A DNA stretch of 64,000 nucleotides from Epiperipatus broadwayi (lineage: Eukaryota; Onychophora; Udeonychophora; Euonychophora; Peripatidae), in contig JAQFVV010000013.1 in the NCBI GenBank assembly GCA_028023455.1, positions 10,074,411 through 10,138,410 on the forward strand, written 5' to 3'. Both the position numbers and the translations under genes were made by a program. Numbering within the stretch: position 1 is the first letter of the stretch; each line of letters begins with the position of its first letter. The notes beneath the pieces are model-generated. The model saw only the letters and a program-made list of their open reading frames with translations. It had not been told where the DNA came from and made no database searches. Positions 1 to 12,000 of this stretch are shown here, piece after piece.

Positions 1-127
1 TAAGTTAAGATGACACCATCTTTCTGCAGTTGACACTTTTCTGTAGATTCTCATTTCCAAATGGCTGGCCTTTCAGTCTCCAGCAATGGCTTCATGGATT
101 TCCTTCCATACTTCCGATGTACAATAG

Positions 128-331
128 GAGAAAGAGTATGTGGAAGCATCTATATTATGGACAGGACATCAATTTCAAGTGAGAGCAGCTGATGGAGCCA
201 AGGACTTGGGGCATGAAGCCCAGCTGAACACCAAAGGTTTTCTAGCAACACATGTTGATATTCCTGCAGCTTATATGTTTATATTTTCTGCAGAGGATCA
301 TGTTAACTATGCCCTCAGTAATGATGAATGA
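128..331 (+). other. Possible partial exon or relic, 67-residue open stretch
   Basis: An open frame begins after an in-frame TAG at 125-127 and an AG dinucleotide that could serve as a splice acceptor, and runs to TGA at 329-331. The peptide starts EKEYVEASILWTGHQF and is mixed in composition, without the lysine/asparagine/isoleucine bias of chance frames elsewhere here, and base composition of the first 450 bases is less AT-rich than the surroundings. There is no good ATG start in this frame and no family that I recognise. It could be a terminal exon of a host gene lying left of the window, or a fragment of an unknown repeat. Confidence 0.25.
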
Positions 332-3300
332 CCTAATGAACTCAGCAACTGTCAAACTGAATTGACTTTGAGAAAACTTTCAAAAAGAATCTGGAAACAA
401 CCTGAATTGAAACTTCAACTGAAACTAGAAAAATGGACAAGGTGGCTTTTTTATATCTAACTCTCCTATTGTTTATTTTTTTATCATAATTTTAATTTGG
501 TTTAATTAAATTTACATTTTTATCTAATCTTTTTTCTTAGATTCATCAACTATCTTATAGCATTTATGCAGATGAGATTGTTTACAAGAGTTTTCTTTTT
601 ACTAATACTACTGACAGTTTTATTTTAAAACATTTTACATTTTTTTATTCTTTTAACATTTACTTTTTTAAAAAATTTTAATTTATAAAAAGAAGAAAGT
701 GGGTCTTAAATCTTTAACTGTCATGATTCTTTCTCCCCACCTCCACCCTTTTCTTAATGAGCAGTATTATTCTAAAAGAAAATGATGCAATCTTTTATTT
801 TATTGATTTCATTTTTACAAAATCTACCTTTTTTTTCAAACTATATTTTATTTCTCTTTTTTTTTTAATAATTTGTTTATTTATTTTAAATTATAAAATA
901 TGTAACACAGATAGATGTATATGTGTGTTTTTACAACATATATTTCGCAATTGTTACAATAAGCACACATCAATAAATAGTTTATGAATAAGAGTAGGAT
1001 AGTTACAACAGGAATAATTAATTTTTCTCTCTCTATTATTAAATGGCAGTACAGTTTAACTTGGTCTCACACTACATTGCATGAGTGACTTATTTTTGTA
1101 GTTACAATGGACACTATATTCAAACATTGTAATAATGATAATAGTGTATTGTTATGTATAAAGAAAACGATTTTCTAAAGAGACATTTATCGTGAGAAAT
1201 ATTAGTCATGCCAAATTGTTCAAATGTTTCATTGCTAATGAAGAGATTCACAAAAAGCTGCACAAATGTTTGGAGAATAATAGAAAGATTTTTATGTTGT
1301 TAATTTTTCAAATATGAACATCATTGGAGACTTGAAAAATAATTGTTTTGATTTTTATTAAATTTATATTTTCTTTATTTTACTTTTTTAAACCCATCTA
1401 AGTCTATTTATCGCATGTAGCATTTGTTTTTGAAATACATAAATATATTTAAAGAGAAAATACAGTAGATATTTAATTTCAAAAATCTAAAAATCTGAAT
1501 TATTCTTTCAATATTGTTACTGATTTAATCCCCAGGTGTTCATTTTCATTTAATGAATCCATAGTTATAAATTTCTATAAACAACACTGACTTTTTAGAA
1601 TATAAATAATCATTTTTGATATTCATATAAGCTTTTTATACAAAAGCAATATTTTGCATAACATGACATTACAATTTGTTCATGCAAGTTATTTATATAT
1701 GTATACAATATATTGGTTTTATTTTTAAAAGGCCAGATTAATTTCAATTATATAATTGTGCTAAATAAATCAATAATGTCTTACATCCATAATAATATAC
1801 TATTTTTCTTTTAGCTATGTGAATAACAGACACACACACATATATGTATATATACTAGCTATACATTAAAGTATTACAATTTAATATATAAATGCTAAAT
1901 TTCGTTTCAATCATACATTTCACATTTATTAGATAAAATCACATTAATAATTACTACTAATCATTTATTAGGCTAGAGATTATTTTTTCATTTTTGTACC
2001 AGATATAAACGCTAAACTTAATAGAAAAATAATGTATTCTTTATCCAGTCATACATTCTCTTTTCATGCTTAATATCTTAGATATACTTGAAACTTCTGT
2101 TTCATAGAGCCATGAATAAAAGATATATTAAAAAGGCAAATATCTCCCAAGTTGCGATCAGACTGCACTTTTCAACTGACCCAGATCACAGCTTTTCACA
2201 TAACATCATATTTTATATTCAGTAATAAAATGATATGATAATCTCCAGCCTCATAGTAGTAATTATTAATGTATTTGTGTAAAGAAGATATCAAATATTA
2301 GAACAACAAATTTGGCACATGTAAATTAAATTGTAGGCTGCAGACATTGATCAATATTGAACAAAAATAATAAAGACGTATGAAAAATTGGGATCTGTGC
2401 CAACTGAAGAGTGATGATTCAACAATATATTGGAAGCTATTTACCCTTTCATCTGTTGTGTGTGAAATAGAGTTCTGATAATATTTAAGCATTAGTAGTA
2501 AAAGAGATCAGTATCAAGATAATGAACTCAAAAACATGGTGAAATCAGGTAGCTTCTAAAAGTTTAAAAATATTTGCAACCATTAGAGTCTATTATAAAC
2601 AAATGTTGTTTTGAACAAAATGCACCATCTAATTACATATATAATAAACACGTTTTTTTGCTATAACAAATATTTGAGTCTTACATATTTTTTAAAATTA
2701 TTTTTGCATTTTAAAATATTGATTAGAAGAGCTTTTGGATTGTTTTCAAAAACAGAGATAAGAATTGCTTAATCTATAATATTTTCTATGGTCTTTGTGT
2801 AGTGAAATGTAGATGTTTGAAAAGAGAAGGGCTAAATAACTGCATTCTTGAATTCTGTGATGTTTTGGAAGATTTTTGAGAATATCATAGACAAATTGAA
2901 GTTGTCTTATTTTAATAGTATTATGAAATAATGTAATTCATTGGAAAATTATTTAATGCTCTTAAAAGTTGATGATATAGAAATGAGATTTACCAGCAGT
3001 AGAATAGGTGGATTCTTTCATCATGTTTTTAGAAACATGGTATAAAATTGATGCTATGTGTTATTTTATAATATTTCATTAGTAATATAAAATTTAAAGT
3101 TTTTTTATTTTTTTAAACTGTTTCTTTTCTATCTTGTGTTTTTTTTTTCTGTTACTGACCAGAACCATAAGATCAATGCCATCCGGCAAAAGATTTCTAA
3201 TTCAAGCACTACATTTACATTTAAAATGCAAATGCTTTTATATTACAATACTAAAAACAACAAAATTTTACTACAATTTGTTCACAATCATGGTTTCATT

Positions 3301-3340
3301 TATTAACAAATAGATATTTTCAAGTAAAATTCAACTAAAC
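332..3340. other. AT-rich spacer, no gene seen
   Basis: No frame in this stretch shows a recognisable protein family. Short open frames (for example 757-987 plus and 2298-2492 minus) are phenylalanine/isoleucine/leucine-rich and look like chance frames in AT-rich DNA. A TA/CA-rich microsatellite-like patch lies near 1830-1855. Confidence 0.6.
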
Positions 3341-3347
3341 ATACAAC

Positions 3348-3392
3348 ATATATATATATATATATATATATGTATGTTATATGTTTACAAAC

Positions 3393-3440
<48 letters not shown>
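3348..3440. repeat. Two AT dinucleotide tracts
   Basis: Uninterrupted TA/AT repeats run from about 3348 to 3371 and from about 3395 to 3440, separated by a short unique segment. They produce a false minus-strand open frame of alternating tyrosine and isoleucine. Confidence 0.9.
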
Positions 3441-3444
<4 letters not shown>

Positions 3445-3481
3445 AGAAAGTTACTGTTAACACTAACTGAAATAATTATAG

Positions 3482-3613
3482 AAAATATACAAACCATTAT
3501 ACAATTACAAATATCCAGTAGGCCCTCTGTTTAAAGATCTATTATTGAGATATAGATCTTTAAACAGAGGGCGTTACTGGATATTTGTAATTGTATAATG
3601 GTTTGTATATTTT
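3482..3613. repeat. Near-perfect hairpin (foldback), 59-60 bp arms
   Basis: The left arm is 3482-3540 and the right arm 3554-3613, with a 13-base loop. Read inverted, the arms agree at every position except a small difference (TAGGCCC against TAACGCCC). Such near-identity in otherwise diverged DNA indicates a very recent origin or gene conversion between arms. It lies directly beside the AT tracts and just downstream of the minus-strand PLE. No clear target duplication was found. Confidence 0.9.
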
Positions 3614-3739
3614 GATATATATGTTTCAATATATATAAATAACAAAATAGTATTCCCATCATTCACTTCAACAGCCAATTAACATCAAAAGATGTTTTCA
3701 TGAGATTAATGGTCTCAGATTCAAAAATTTTATCATCAA

Positions 3740-5230
3740 AGTTTCTTTTACTCATCTTTTCAATTCATGTTTTTCATAAAAAATAACCTCTGCATTGCCA
3801 AATAATATTTTATGACCTGTATTCAGTTTATAAATATACAAAGCTGAGTTGCGATATTTATTTTTAACTCTATTTTTATGAACTTCAACTTTTTCATTAA
3901 GACTTAATTTACTATCACCTATATAAATTTTATGATAATGGCAAAGAATTTTATAAACTACCCCAGTAATGGATTTGCAATCAATTGATTGTTTTGAATT
4001 ATTTAGTAATGACTGTGAATTTATGCCTTTCTTCCAGTCACTTTCATACCACTCAATAAAAAAACTATTCTTATAAATCAATTTACTAATTGATGACTTA
4101 TATGACAAAGAAATAAACTTTTTATTCTCATTAACAATTAAATATTAATTATTAACAGAATTATAACTATTTTTTATTAAATATAATATTCCTAATAAAT
4201 GCCTGATTATATCTTAACTCACTCCTCTGAATATAACTATTATTTTCAAAATTATTAAGTCTTTACTATTCATATTACAAAAATTCAATAAAGAAAGCTT
4301 ATGAGTAAAAGATTGATAACTGTCTGGCCTTATCATATTTCTTAAATTTTTTGCTTTAATAAAATGATTACAAAATCAACATAATCAACTTTATCACACT
4401 TCAATCTAAAAATATTAACTTTAATTCAAATGTACCTCCCTCAATAATAAATTTAATATTAGAATCAAAAGCATTAAATCTATCAAAAAAATCCTTCAAT
4501 TTATCTTTCTATATAACAACAAATAATCATCAACATATCTAACAAATAATTTTAAAGAAACAGGAAAATTATTAATAACACTACTTTCTAAAAAATTCAA
4601 TATAGACAGAGCACATTCCTTTTTAATTTATAAAACACATCGTTACACACAAAATACATAGAATAATCTAATAACAATAGAAAATCATGAATAACCTTAA
4701 TCTTATCTGCAGGAAAATATTCAAATTTCTTAAAAACAATAACACACACATTAATGATTTTTATCCTATCAACTGATTGCTATGTTTTCAATATCTAAAC
4801 TACCAAAACATAATTATTTTTTAAAACAAATCCATTAATTTTTTTATAAGGCTCAAAAAAAAAAAAGATACACAAAATTGATCTAAATTTATATAATTCT
4901 TAAAAAAACGAGAAATTGTAAAATTTTATCAACAATCTTTTATAAAATCAAAAATGCACATTAAAAAAAAATATTTTTATGAGATTTCAAATTAAAGAAA
5001 TCTTAGGAGCCAAAAAATCACTAGGATAATAATATAAATAAGTAGATCTGTTTTAAAAATGTATTTACCATTATTTTCATAATTTCAATTAACTTAGATT
5101 TTATTTTCTTACCAGGATCAGAATTTAATTCTAAAGAAATTTTATTTTTAAATCACTATTATTTAACAATACAAAATTGCCATCTTTGTTTTCATTTAAC
5201 AGGGTAGCATCATTGATCTTCAATCTTTTT
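3740..5230 (-). mobile_element. Penelope-like retroelement, decayed (PLE-A)
   Basis: Read on the minus strand this segment contains the two hallmarks of an endonuclease-bearing Penelope-like element in the usual order. A reverse-transcriptase palm motif, LFVRYVDDYLLLYRK, lies at about 4505-4550, followed downstream by FNAFDSNIKFIIEGGTFEL (about 4420-4485), the PLE region after the catalytic aspartates. A GIY-YIG domain closes the coding part (3752-4108). Upstream pieces near 5160-5220 (NDATLLNENKDGNFVLLN) resemble the PLE N-terminal section. Stops and frameshifts break the protein at several points, so it is inactive. Its 5' end is lost near a Merlin fragment. I saw no clear terminal repeat with a ribozyme. 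Confidence 0.75.
3752..4108 (-). pseudogene. GIY-YIG endonuclease domain of PLE-A
   Basis: The 118-residue minus-strand frame holds a GIY-YIG nuclease core: GVVYKILCHYHKIYIGDSK gives the two-part GxxY...YIG signature (here VVYKI...KIYIG), preceded by a linker and followed by LSLNEKVEVHKNRVKN, where the family usually has a catalytic arginine and a histidine. In PLEs this domain nicks target DNA for target-primed reverse transcription in the nucleus. The arginine expected in the segment after YIG appears replaced (NEKVEVH), so the nuclease may be dead. The frame is the longest surviving part of the element, about the length of a whole PLE GIY-YIG tail. Confidence 0.75.
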
Positions 5231-5266
5231 TAAGAAAATATATTTGTTTGAGGGTAAAAATGTAAA

Positions 5267-5575
5267 ATGGGAGGCCTATCAAAATCAATGAAATTGACTA
5301 GAGCCTTTTGAAAACCAACCTGGAGAAATTCTTCCTGAACAATGGATGATTAATGGCTTATGCAGAGAGACTGACAAGTGTTTTATCATGACAGTTTATG
5401 ATAGAACAGTGGCACCTGTTATGGAAGTTGTCAAATAAAATGTGGAAGATGGATCAATTATTTATTCTGACTGTTGGAAGACCTATAAAAGTGCTGAATT
5501 ATGAAGTGCCAGTTACAATCATTTTCATGTGAACCACAAATACAGTTGTGTGTTAAGTAAGTGTGCATTTTGGGA
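5267..5575 (+). pseudogene. Merlin (ISXO2/IS1595-like) DDE transposase fragment
   Basis: The translated segment matches the core of Merlin transposases, cut-and-paste enzymes of the ISXO2/IS1595 fold. From the left it reads MGGLSKSMKL (where the family has a GGPG...VEIDES block), then GEILPEQWMINGLCRETDK, then FIMTVYDRTVAPVMEVVK, then SIIYSDCWKTYKS and HFHVNHKYS. The second catalytic aspartate of the DDE/D triad is in SDCWKTY; the first, expected in the VEIDES block, is lost (KLTRA). There are in-frame stops at about 5434 and 5500 and a frameshift near 5310. The remainder of the element, including its terminal repeats, was not recognised. The fragment abuts the truncated 5' end of PLE-A. Confidence 0.8.
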
Positions 5576-5989
5576 AAAACAAAATTTTTACTTTTAGTCT
5601 CTATTTTGGGAAAAAAAGTTATCCATTTAAAATAAAGTAGAACCAACAAATTTATTGTTTTATTGTGACAATTCCTGTTATATATTACCATGGTAAGTAT
5701 CATATGTGTATATTTTATTTATTTATTTTTTTTGTAATATTTTAGATATTTTGTAATTTAGTGATTTTGTTCTATTTAAAGATACATTTGAGAATTGCAT
5801 AATGGCTTGTCATATTTTACATTTTTTATATCAAATAAATATTTTTATTATTGTTAAAAATGTATTTTTTAAGTTTGATTTTTGGGTAAAATTCATATTT
5901 TTAGTATTGTTAGAAATTAATATTTCATATCATATTTTTTGAGTGAAATTCATATTTTTAGTATTATTATATTTAATCTGATGCAATTT
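5576..5989. other. AT-rich spacer with a short imperfect duplication
   Basis: A segment near 5880-5970 contains two imperfect copies of a TTGAGTGAAATTCATATTTT-like unit ending in TTAGTATT. Nothing else is supported; the minus-strand frame at 5458-5703 overlaps the Merlin relic on the wrong strand. Confidence 0.5.
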
Positions 5990-6219
5990 CTGTCATGTAT
6001 TAGAACCGCTATGCCTTTTCACATACATATTCAGACTGTGATAACTTTGTAAATCTTGTGAGAATATCATGTACACATGATCTGTTTTGATGAATTTATC
6101 ATCTTAATTTTGTACAAGATCCAAGGGTACATGCTATCTGGTCAGATCACAAGATTAGAAAGTTATCAGGGTATTGATAAGAATGTGAAAAGGTATAGCA
6201 AGTCTAATACATGTTGCAG
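5990..6219. repeat. MITE-like inverted-repeat element
   Basis: The left arm at 5990-6061 (CATGTATTAGAACCGCTATG and on through GATAACTTTGTAAATCTTGTGA) is matched inverted by 6147-6219 (TCACAAGATTAGAAAGTTATC through GGTATAGCAAGTCTAATACATG). The arms are about 72 bp with small mismatches around a loop of about 85 bp. The structure fits a non-autonomous foldback element. No target duplication is evident, so superfamily is undetermined. Confidence 0.7.
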
Positions 6220-7034
6220 AACTAATATGTAAATACCAAAAAATATTATGTCAGGTGAAAATTGATCTAATGAATTATTAATATATAATTATTTTAAAGT
6301 AGATTATCATGTTTTTCTTATAATATTATGTGTGACATATTTTTGCTTTCAAATTCTTCAGTTTTAAAAATCACAATTACATCTTAAATCTTCTCCAGGG
6401 TTCTCCATCAGTAGACATATGTTTTTTGCTTTTAAGATTAAAAAAGCATTTAAAGTTTCAAGCTGAATATTTCTGTCTAGATCTAAATAACTCTAACAAG
6501 ATGGAATTATCCTCAAATGCAGTCATATGAATTCTTGTATAACTATGTTATAAAACCTGCCTTTCACTTATTTAATAAGTTTATGATATTGTTTTACAGG
6601 TTCATAACATACTTCCATCAATTTGGAAAATTTCTGAGACTCTATTAAGTAAATGAATCTCTTTCACAGTTTTAATTCATCATTTTTAAATTTTCTTGCC
6701 AGTTGTCGAACTTCCATAATTTAATTTTATATTGTTCACATTTATTTAATAATTTATCTAAGCTGAGAATGCCTCTTGATTCCTTTTAATCAATTCACTA
6801 ATAATATACTCATTATCAGAGAATTAATCAGAATTTCCAGCACGCATTTTTTGAAAGAATTCCATATTTCAATGATATAGGCAACTTGCAATTTCAAATG
6901 GGTAATTTTAGTATTTACCAACTATTGAAATGTTGCATGACAATCATTTATTTCAAATGACAGTAAACATCAAATTTTCTACAAAATGGTTTGAGTGGGA
7001 TTCAATCTACAATACATTTATTATTTTAATCTTG
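6220..7034. other. Unassigned stretch, possible decayed coding relic on minus strand
   Basis: Composition between about 6400 and 6960 is slightly less biased than its surroundings. On the minus strand several broken frames are helix-like (for example ELIKRNQEAFSALDK near 6750-6800), but I recognise no family. It may be a decayed transposon protein. Confidence 0.25.
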
Positions 7035-7145
7035 TTTTTTTTTTTTTTAAGTGTCATAGCATCGGCCGGGATGCGAACCTGCAACCCGGGCAACTGCTTG
7101 CAAGTGCAAGGCAGTCGCGCTGACCTCTCGATCTCCAATGCAAGA
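7035..7145 (-). mobile_element. tRNA-derived SINE, family 1, copy 1
   Basis: On the minus strand the body has an A-box-like block (GATCGAGAGGTCAGC), an anticodon-arm-like region and a good B box (GGTTCGCATCC), and ends in CCGATGCTATGACAC followed by an A-rich tail (the T run at 7035-7048). This is the pol III promoter layout of a tRNA-derived SINE. Three more copies occur at 13650, 13855 and 14812. Confidence 0.8.
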
Positions 7146-8878
7146 CTAATAATAATCTTCCGACAATCTCTGTGTGTGTAAGAACTTATTTAATATTGAC
7201 TTTTTTTTCTTTATGTAGCTATAATATAATCTTACTTTTTTTACAAAATTTTTTTTGTCTAAACAAATTATAAGTAACAGTCAGTATCTTTATTAACAGA
7301 TCATTTATAGAAACAATATCATTATTTTCAGCAAGTTAGGATCTTGTTTTATTGTTTCAATCAACATATGCATTAATCTCGGAGAAGAAAAAATGCAATA
7401 ATTATTGATATTGATACAAAATACTCTCAAACAAGTTATAAAAGCTTTTTTTGAAGATTTTAGATGCTGAAGCAGTAGTAACTTATAAATAATTCCAGTA
7501 TAAATAACAAAATAATTAGCTTTCCATTAATTTACTATGAATTTAAAAAAAAAAAGGCTCCCCCTGTGAATTCAACATCATACAGTCTCTTTTCACTTGA
7601 TTGTCTGTCTTTTTTATCTTATGTAGTTTTGTGTAATGGTAGAATCACAACTCAGACTATCATTTACAGTGTTCAAACTATTTATGAATTTTTAAGCAGT
7701 AATTGTACTTTTGCCTTTTCAGAAAAACGTGTAGCCATATATCTTTCAGCTTTTTTTTTTATTATTCATTTAAGAGCAGATCCATTAATTCTAAATCTTG
7801 ATAGCTATACTCTCAAATGCTAATCTCCATTCAGGTCTTAAAGAAAATTCTATTTAGAAAACATTGAAATACTCCCATTTCCAATAACTTGGATTTCGAC
7901 TGGTTATTTCTATCAACATGTGCATTAGTGTCCCAAGAAAAAATTCATTTTTTGACAGTGATGCAATGACATTATCAAACAAAAAATAAAAGCTTTGTCT
8001 GAACTTCCTGAATGTAAATCTATAATAGCAGTATCAGTGAAATGAAGACATGTAACCGTTGCACAAAACAATTAGCTTAACTCTTGCTTTTCCGTTATTT
8101 TTTACCATTAATTTTACAATTATTTCTGTTATTTCACTCAGCAATCCAAGTGTAATGACTAGTTAGACTGTACAATGCAGACCATTTATAGGTCAACTTT
8201 TTAGATTCTTCTACCCTTCATAATGAATAGAGGAATACTTAAATAGGGTTCCCAAGTATATATTCATTTGCCAAATAAAATTTTTTGTTTTAAATTTTGT
8301 TCCACAAAAATCATTAATTACTAAACTCCTTGTTACATATATAAATGCAGGTTTAAGCCTGTACAATGTCTCAAACAAAGAATTCTGAGCACTTGAATAT
8401 ACACATGTAAAAAGAATCAGAATTGTTGTGCATGCAATTAAAAGATGAAAATTTGGCTTATACAAATTTATTCTCATTAACACAATTATAACAGAGATAT
8501 TTCTGGTAATAGGAAAAACTTATGACAACTTAACTTTATACAACCTAAATTGCTTAAATTACTACAGCAAAAAACAGGGGAAAAATGGAAGGAATAGCAC
8601 AGAAGAAAGATTTTTTGTATCAGAAAAAAATGTCTAGCTTTTGATGAGATAGTATGTTCTATAAGGTAGCAAAAGGTATTTTCAATCTATCACCATTTAT
8701 TGATTATTCACTAGTAACTCTTTTATCTGAAGATTATTCTATTATTTATTAAGTTGGACTATGTTTGAAGCTTGAATTCAACATACTAGCATGTTGTAGA
8801 TTACTGATTGGTTTGTATAATCTTCGCAAAACTCATCAGTTATTTTTTACTTCCTTTTTTTACTGAGGAGGGCTGTAC
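7146..8878. other. Spacer with two related unclassified segments
   Basis: Segments near 7330-7450 and 7850-8000 share an order of short blocks (TTATTGTTTCAATCAACATATGCATTA against GGTTATTTCTATCAACATGTGCATTAG, then a shared ATAAAAGC), which suggests two diverged copies of one relic. On the minus strand the intervening bases give short peptide pieces such as LELMDLLLNE, vaguely like hAT/ZBED-type transposases, but too decayed to call. The motif TAAATGCAGGTTTAAGCCTG at about 8342-8361 recurs near 58480. Confidence 0.3.
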
Positions 8879-8896
8879 TCATTTACAAGTTGCTTG

Positions 8897-8936
<40 letters not shown>

Positions 8937-9010
8937 CAATTTGTAAATGATATATATATTTAGCAAGTGTATATATATATATATATATATATACACTTGC
9001 TAAATAATAT
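8879..9010. repeat. Two consecutive AT-core hairpins
   Basis: The first hairpin pairs TCATTTACAAG...TTGTAATAT (from 8879) with ATATTACAATTTGTAAATGA (to 8950) around an AT tract. The second pairs ATTTAGCAAGTGT (to 8970) with ACACTTGCTAAAT (from 8992) around another AT tract. In each case a unique sequence flanks an AT tract and returns inverted on the far side. Confidence 0.85.
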
Positions 9011-12000
9011 ATTCATTATTAAGAAGTCACTAACATCTAACTTTATTAAAACATTATCTATATTATCTTCTAGAATGATGAATTCTCCAAGTGCTAGTTA
9101 TTAATAATATGCATAGTTCTTGAAGAATCCCTATGCAACTGCTAATCAGATAGAAATTAATCTATTTTATCTGCTGTCCATGTACTTATGACAAAGGAAA
9201 ATTTAGATATTAATGATGTTACTTTCTGGTGATGATAAATAGAATTTTATTTTTATAGTTAGCATTGTTTCAATTTGCTTTTTTTAAATAGTACTTGATC
9301 TGCAGAGAAAAATGGATTTATTTTTATATGCTCAGTAGTAAGATTATTTCTACAAACTTTTACACATTATTTATATATGTTACTTATAAGTTCATCTCTT
9401 CAAAGTGGACTAAGGTGTCTACAGTCATTAAAGAATTTAGGATACTAAAATATATAGTTCTATAAATCTGTTTAAGGAGTTGACTTTGGTTCAGAACTTT
9501 AGGCTGATTTGAATTTCAGGTTTTTAGCTTGATAGGTGGAATGGAATTAAAGATGATTGATGGATGGATATATGCATTTCTTCTATCTTTGAATACCAGA
9601 CCTCAATAATAAAGTGAAAATCTGGTAACTAATCTATGGGTGGTGATTTTAAATTTATGTAACAGATAATCACTAATTATTCAAGCTTATGCTAGATAGC
9701 ATCAGATTGGAGAGCTGCACTTACCATGTTTAAAATAGGAGTTTGGTGATTTGTTGTTATTATAAAATTTTAAAATAGTTTAGAATAGTTTTAGAGACAA
9801 AATGGATGGGAGTAAAGTAAAAAAAGAAAAAGAACTGTGAAACCATTTCTAGATAATGTTAAAGCAAGAAAATCCTATAAGACAATCAAGAACTGAATTA
9901 GTAGGATGATCGTGGAGTTGCCAAATTGTTAGCTTAAGTAGAAAAAATATTCAGAATAGTTACTAAATTTTTATTATGATTCGTTAAAAAAATAATTATA
10001 TAGTCTTAATTATTTTCTTAACTCTAAAAATTTGAATATATATTTTTAAAATAGGATTTGAGTTCAAATTCATACTATTAGTTCTGGAGAAATATTTATA
10101 AATACAAAATGTCCTTAGTACTATTAGCATAAATGATTAATGAATAGCAGATGACTGCATCAAACTCAAAACAGTAAAATATAATTACTGATGTAATATT
10201 TGGTATATATATCTAAATAAACCAGATGATTTTTAGAATATTTGAAAATTTAACCACTAGCATGAATAGAATAATTGTTGGAAAATGGTTGCTAGATTAT
10301 TATATATACAAAATCAGTGTTTTCAATTGGAGAAAGTTAATAAGACAGAAACAAGTTGATTATCTGGAGTATCAGCTGATTATTCATGCTTAGAAAAATT
10401 GCTTTGTTAAGTGGTGATAGATAACTGACATCAATAATTGCCAATTAAATATGACAAAGTGAACATTGATTGCAAGTTTGTTAAAGACCTTTTTAGAAAT
10501 CTGACTTGTGAATTATTATAGAAATATAATTGGGCTTAATTGTTTCATGAATCAGTTGTAATCTCAATATTTATTTAATAGTAATTTATTTACAGCTCTC
10601 CTAAAAGTATTAAATATAAGTTAGAAGTGTTAATGATTGTTAGCACTATTAATTGTTACATTATGTTGGGAAATATCTAAAGCTATTTTACTTTCCTTTA
10701 TCACATCTTTCTCTGTATGGACCATAAATATAAAGATAATGAATTTATCACACTATTTATTTGTAAAAATTGTGTGTCATGTGATAAATAATTGACATTT
10801 TCTTTGATAGAATTAAAAATGATTATAATATTGTTAAAGAGAAGAAGATTTAAAAATATTATTCAATTAAAATGATTTGTTATAAAAAGGACTAGACAAC
10901 AGATGTTAGTTTGTAGGTAGTTGGTTTTCTTGTTAGCAGTATTACAATTATATGTTTGAAATTTTTTACAGACAAAAATAGTAATTGTATTAAAGGTCAC
11001 CACATTGATTTTTTTTTATAAGAAATTTCAATGTAAGAAATTTATGAATTAAAATCAATATTTACTTTTATGTATTTTAGCAATATAAATCAATAGTATA
11101 ACTTATCTTTTGTCACTGCACACATGGAAATAATTTACATATGTTAAATTGAATCTTCTTAGTTAAATAAAAAAACTATATTGACACATGTTATTGCTCA
11201 ATATTGCTGATTATTTAGTGGATTAATAAATTCTAAACTAGCAAACTACTTGTATTACAGTACTGCCATCTAATGTAAACTTGAGAATTCAATAAATGCT
11301 AGATGATAATTCTTAATAAACCTTTATCCATCACTGTTTTCTTCATATCCCTAGACTAGTTTATGAATTGGGTTAGTATAAATAGTGTTTGCTTCTGAAA
11401 ATCATTATGTAAACTGGTGTCATATGGTTTGTTTGTTTTTTAATTTTAAAGGGATAAATTTTAGTCTGGAAATAACAAAAACTATTTATGTGAGTTTTAA
11501 ATTGCGCTTTACACAAAAAAGTGAAGCTTATTATTATTAAAAAAAAAATATATGGCTGAGCGCTTTCAGAGAACTTAAGTCTCCATATTCATAACCTACT
11601 TTAAATGAAGTTTAGCTGGTACTTTATGCAAAGTTTTCTTTTATAAAGACCATTTTCTGGAGATTGTAAAGCACAATTCTTTTCGGTTTATTGCATAGAT
11701 GTCATTTGCAATTTGAAACTTACCACTCAAAGGTGAAGTAAAAAATAAGGATTTTATTTCAACTATTTATGTATGATTATTTTAGCTATCACATTAAAAA
11801 AAGTGCTAGGTCATTTGATTTTCTGATGCTTTTTTTTAATTTTAGTAACTTGATTTTAGGAACATAATGTAATTAAGATAAAACCAACAGTTGCAATAAA
11901 TAAACAAAAATACACCTGTATAATATTCATAAAGCCTGAATATATTATGGATTGATTATTTCTAGCTTATATTTCTGCAAAACAGGTTTTTATAAAAATT

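Noticed and set aside
3303-3497. Minus-strand open frame of alternating Tyr/Ile
   Set aside because: It is only the translation of AT dinucleotide tracts.
5458-5703. Minus-strand open frame of 81 residues
   Set aside because: It overlaps the Merlin transposase relic on the opposite strand and has no support.
7047-7150. Functional tRNA gene
   Set aside because: The sequence has A and B boxes but no complete cloverleaf, carries a SINE tail, and recurs in several diverged copies.
8211-8483. Shared peptide TLYRLKPAFIYV in two minus-strand frames (also 58117-58524)
   Set aside because: The similarity comes from a dispersed repeat block (GCAGGTTTAAGCCTGTA), not from a conserved protein.
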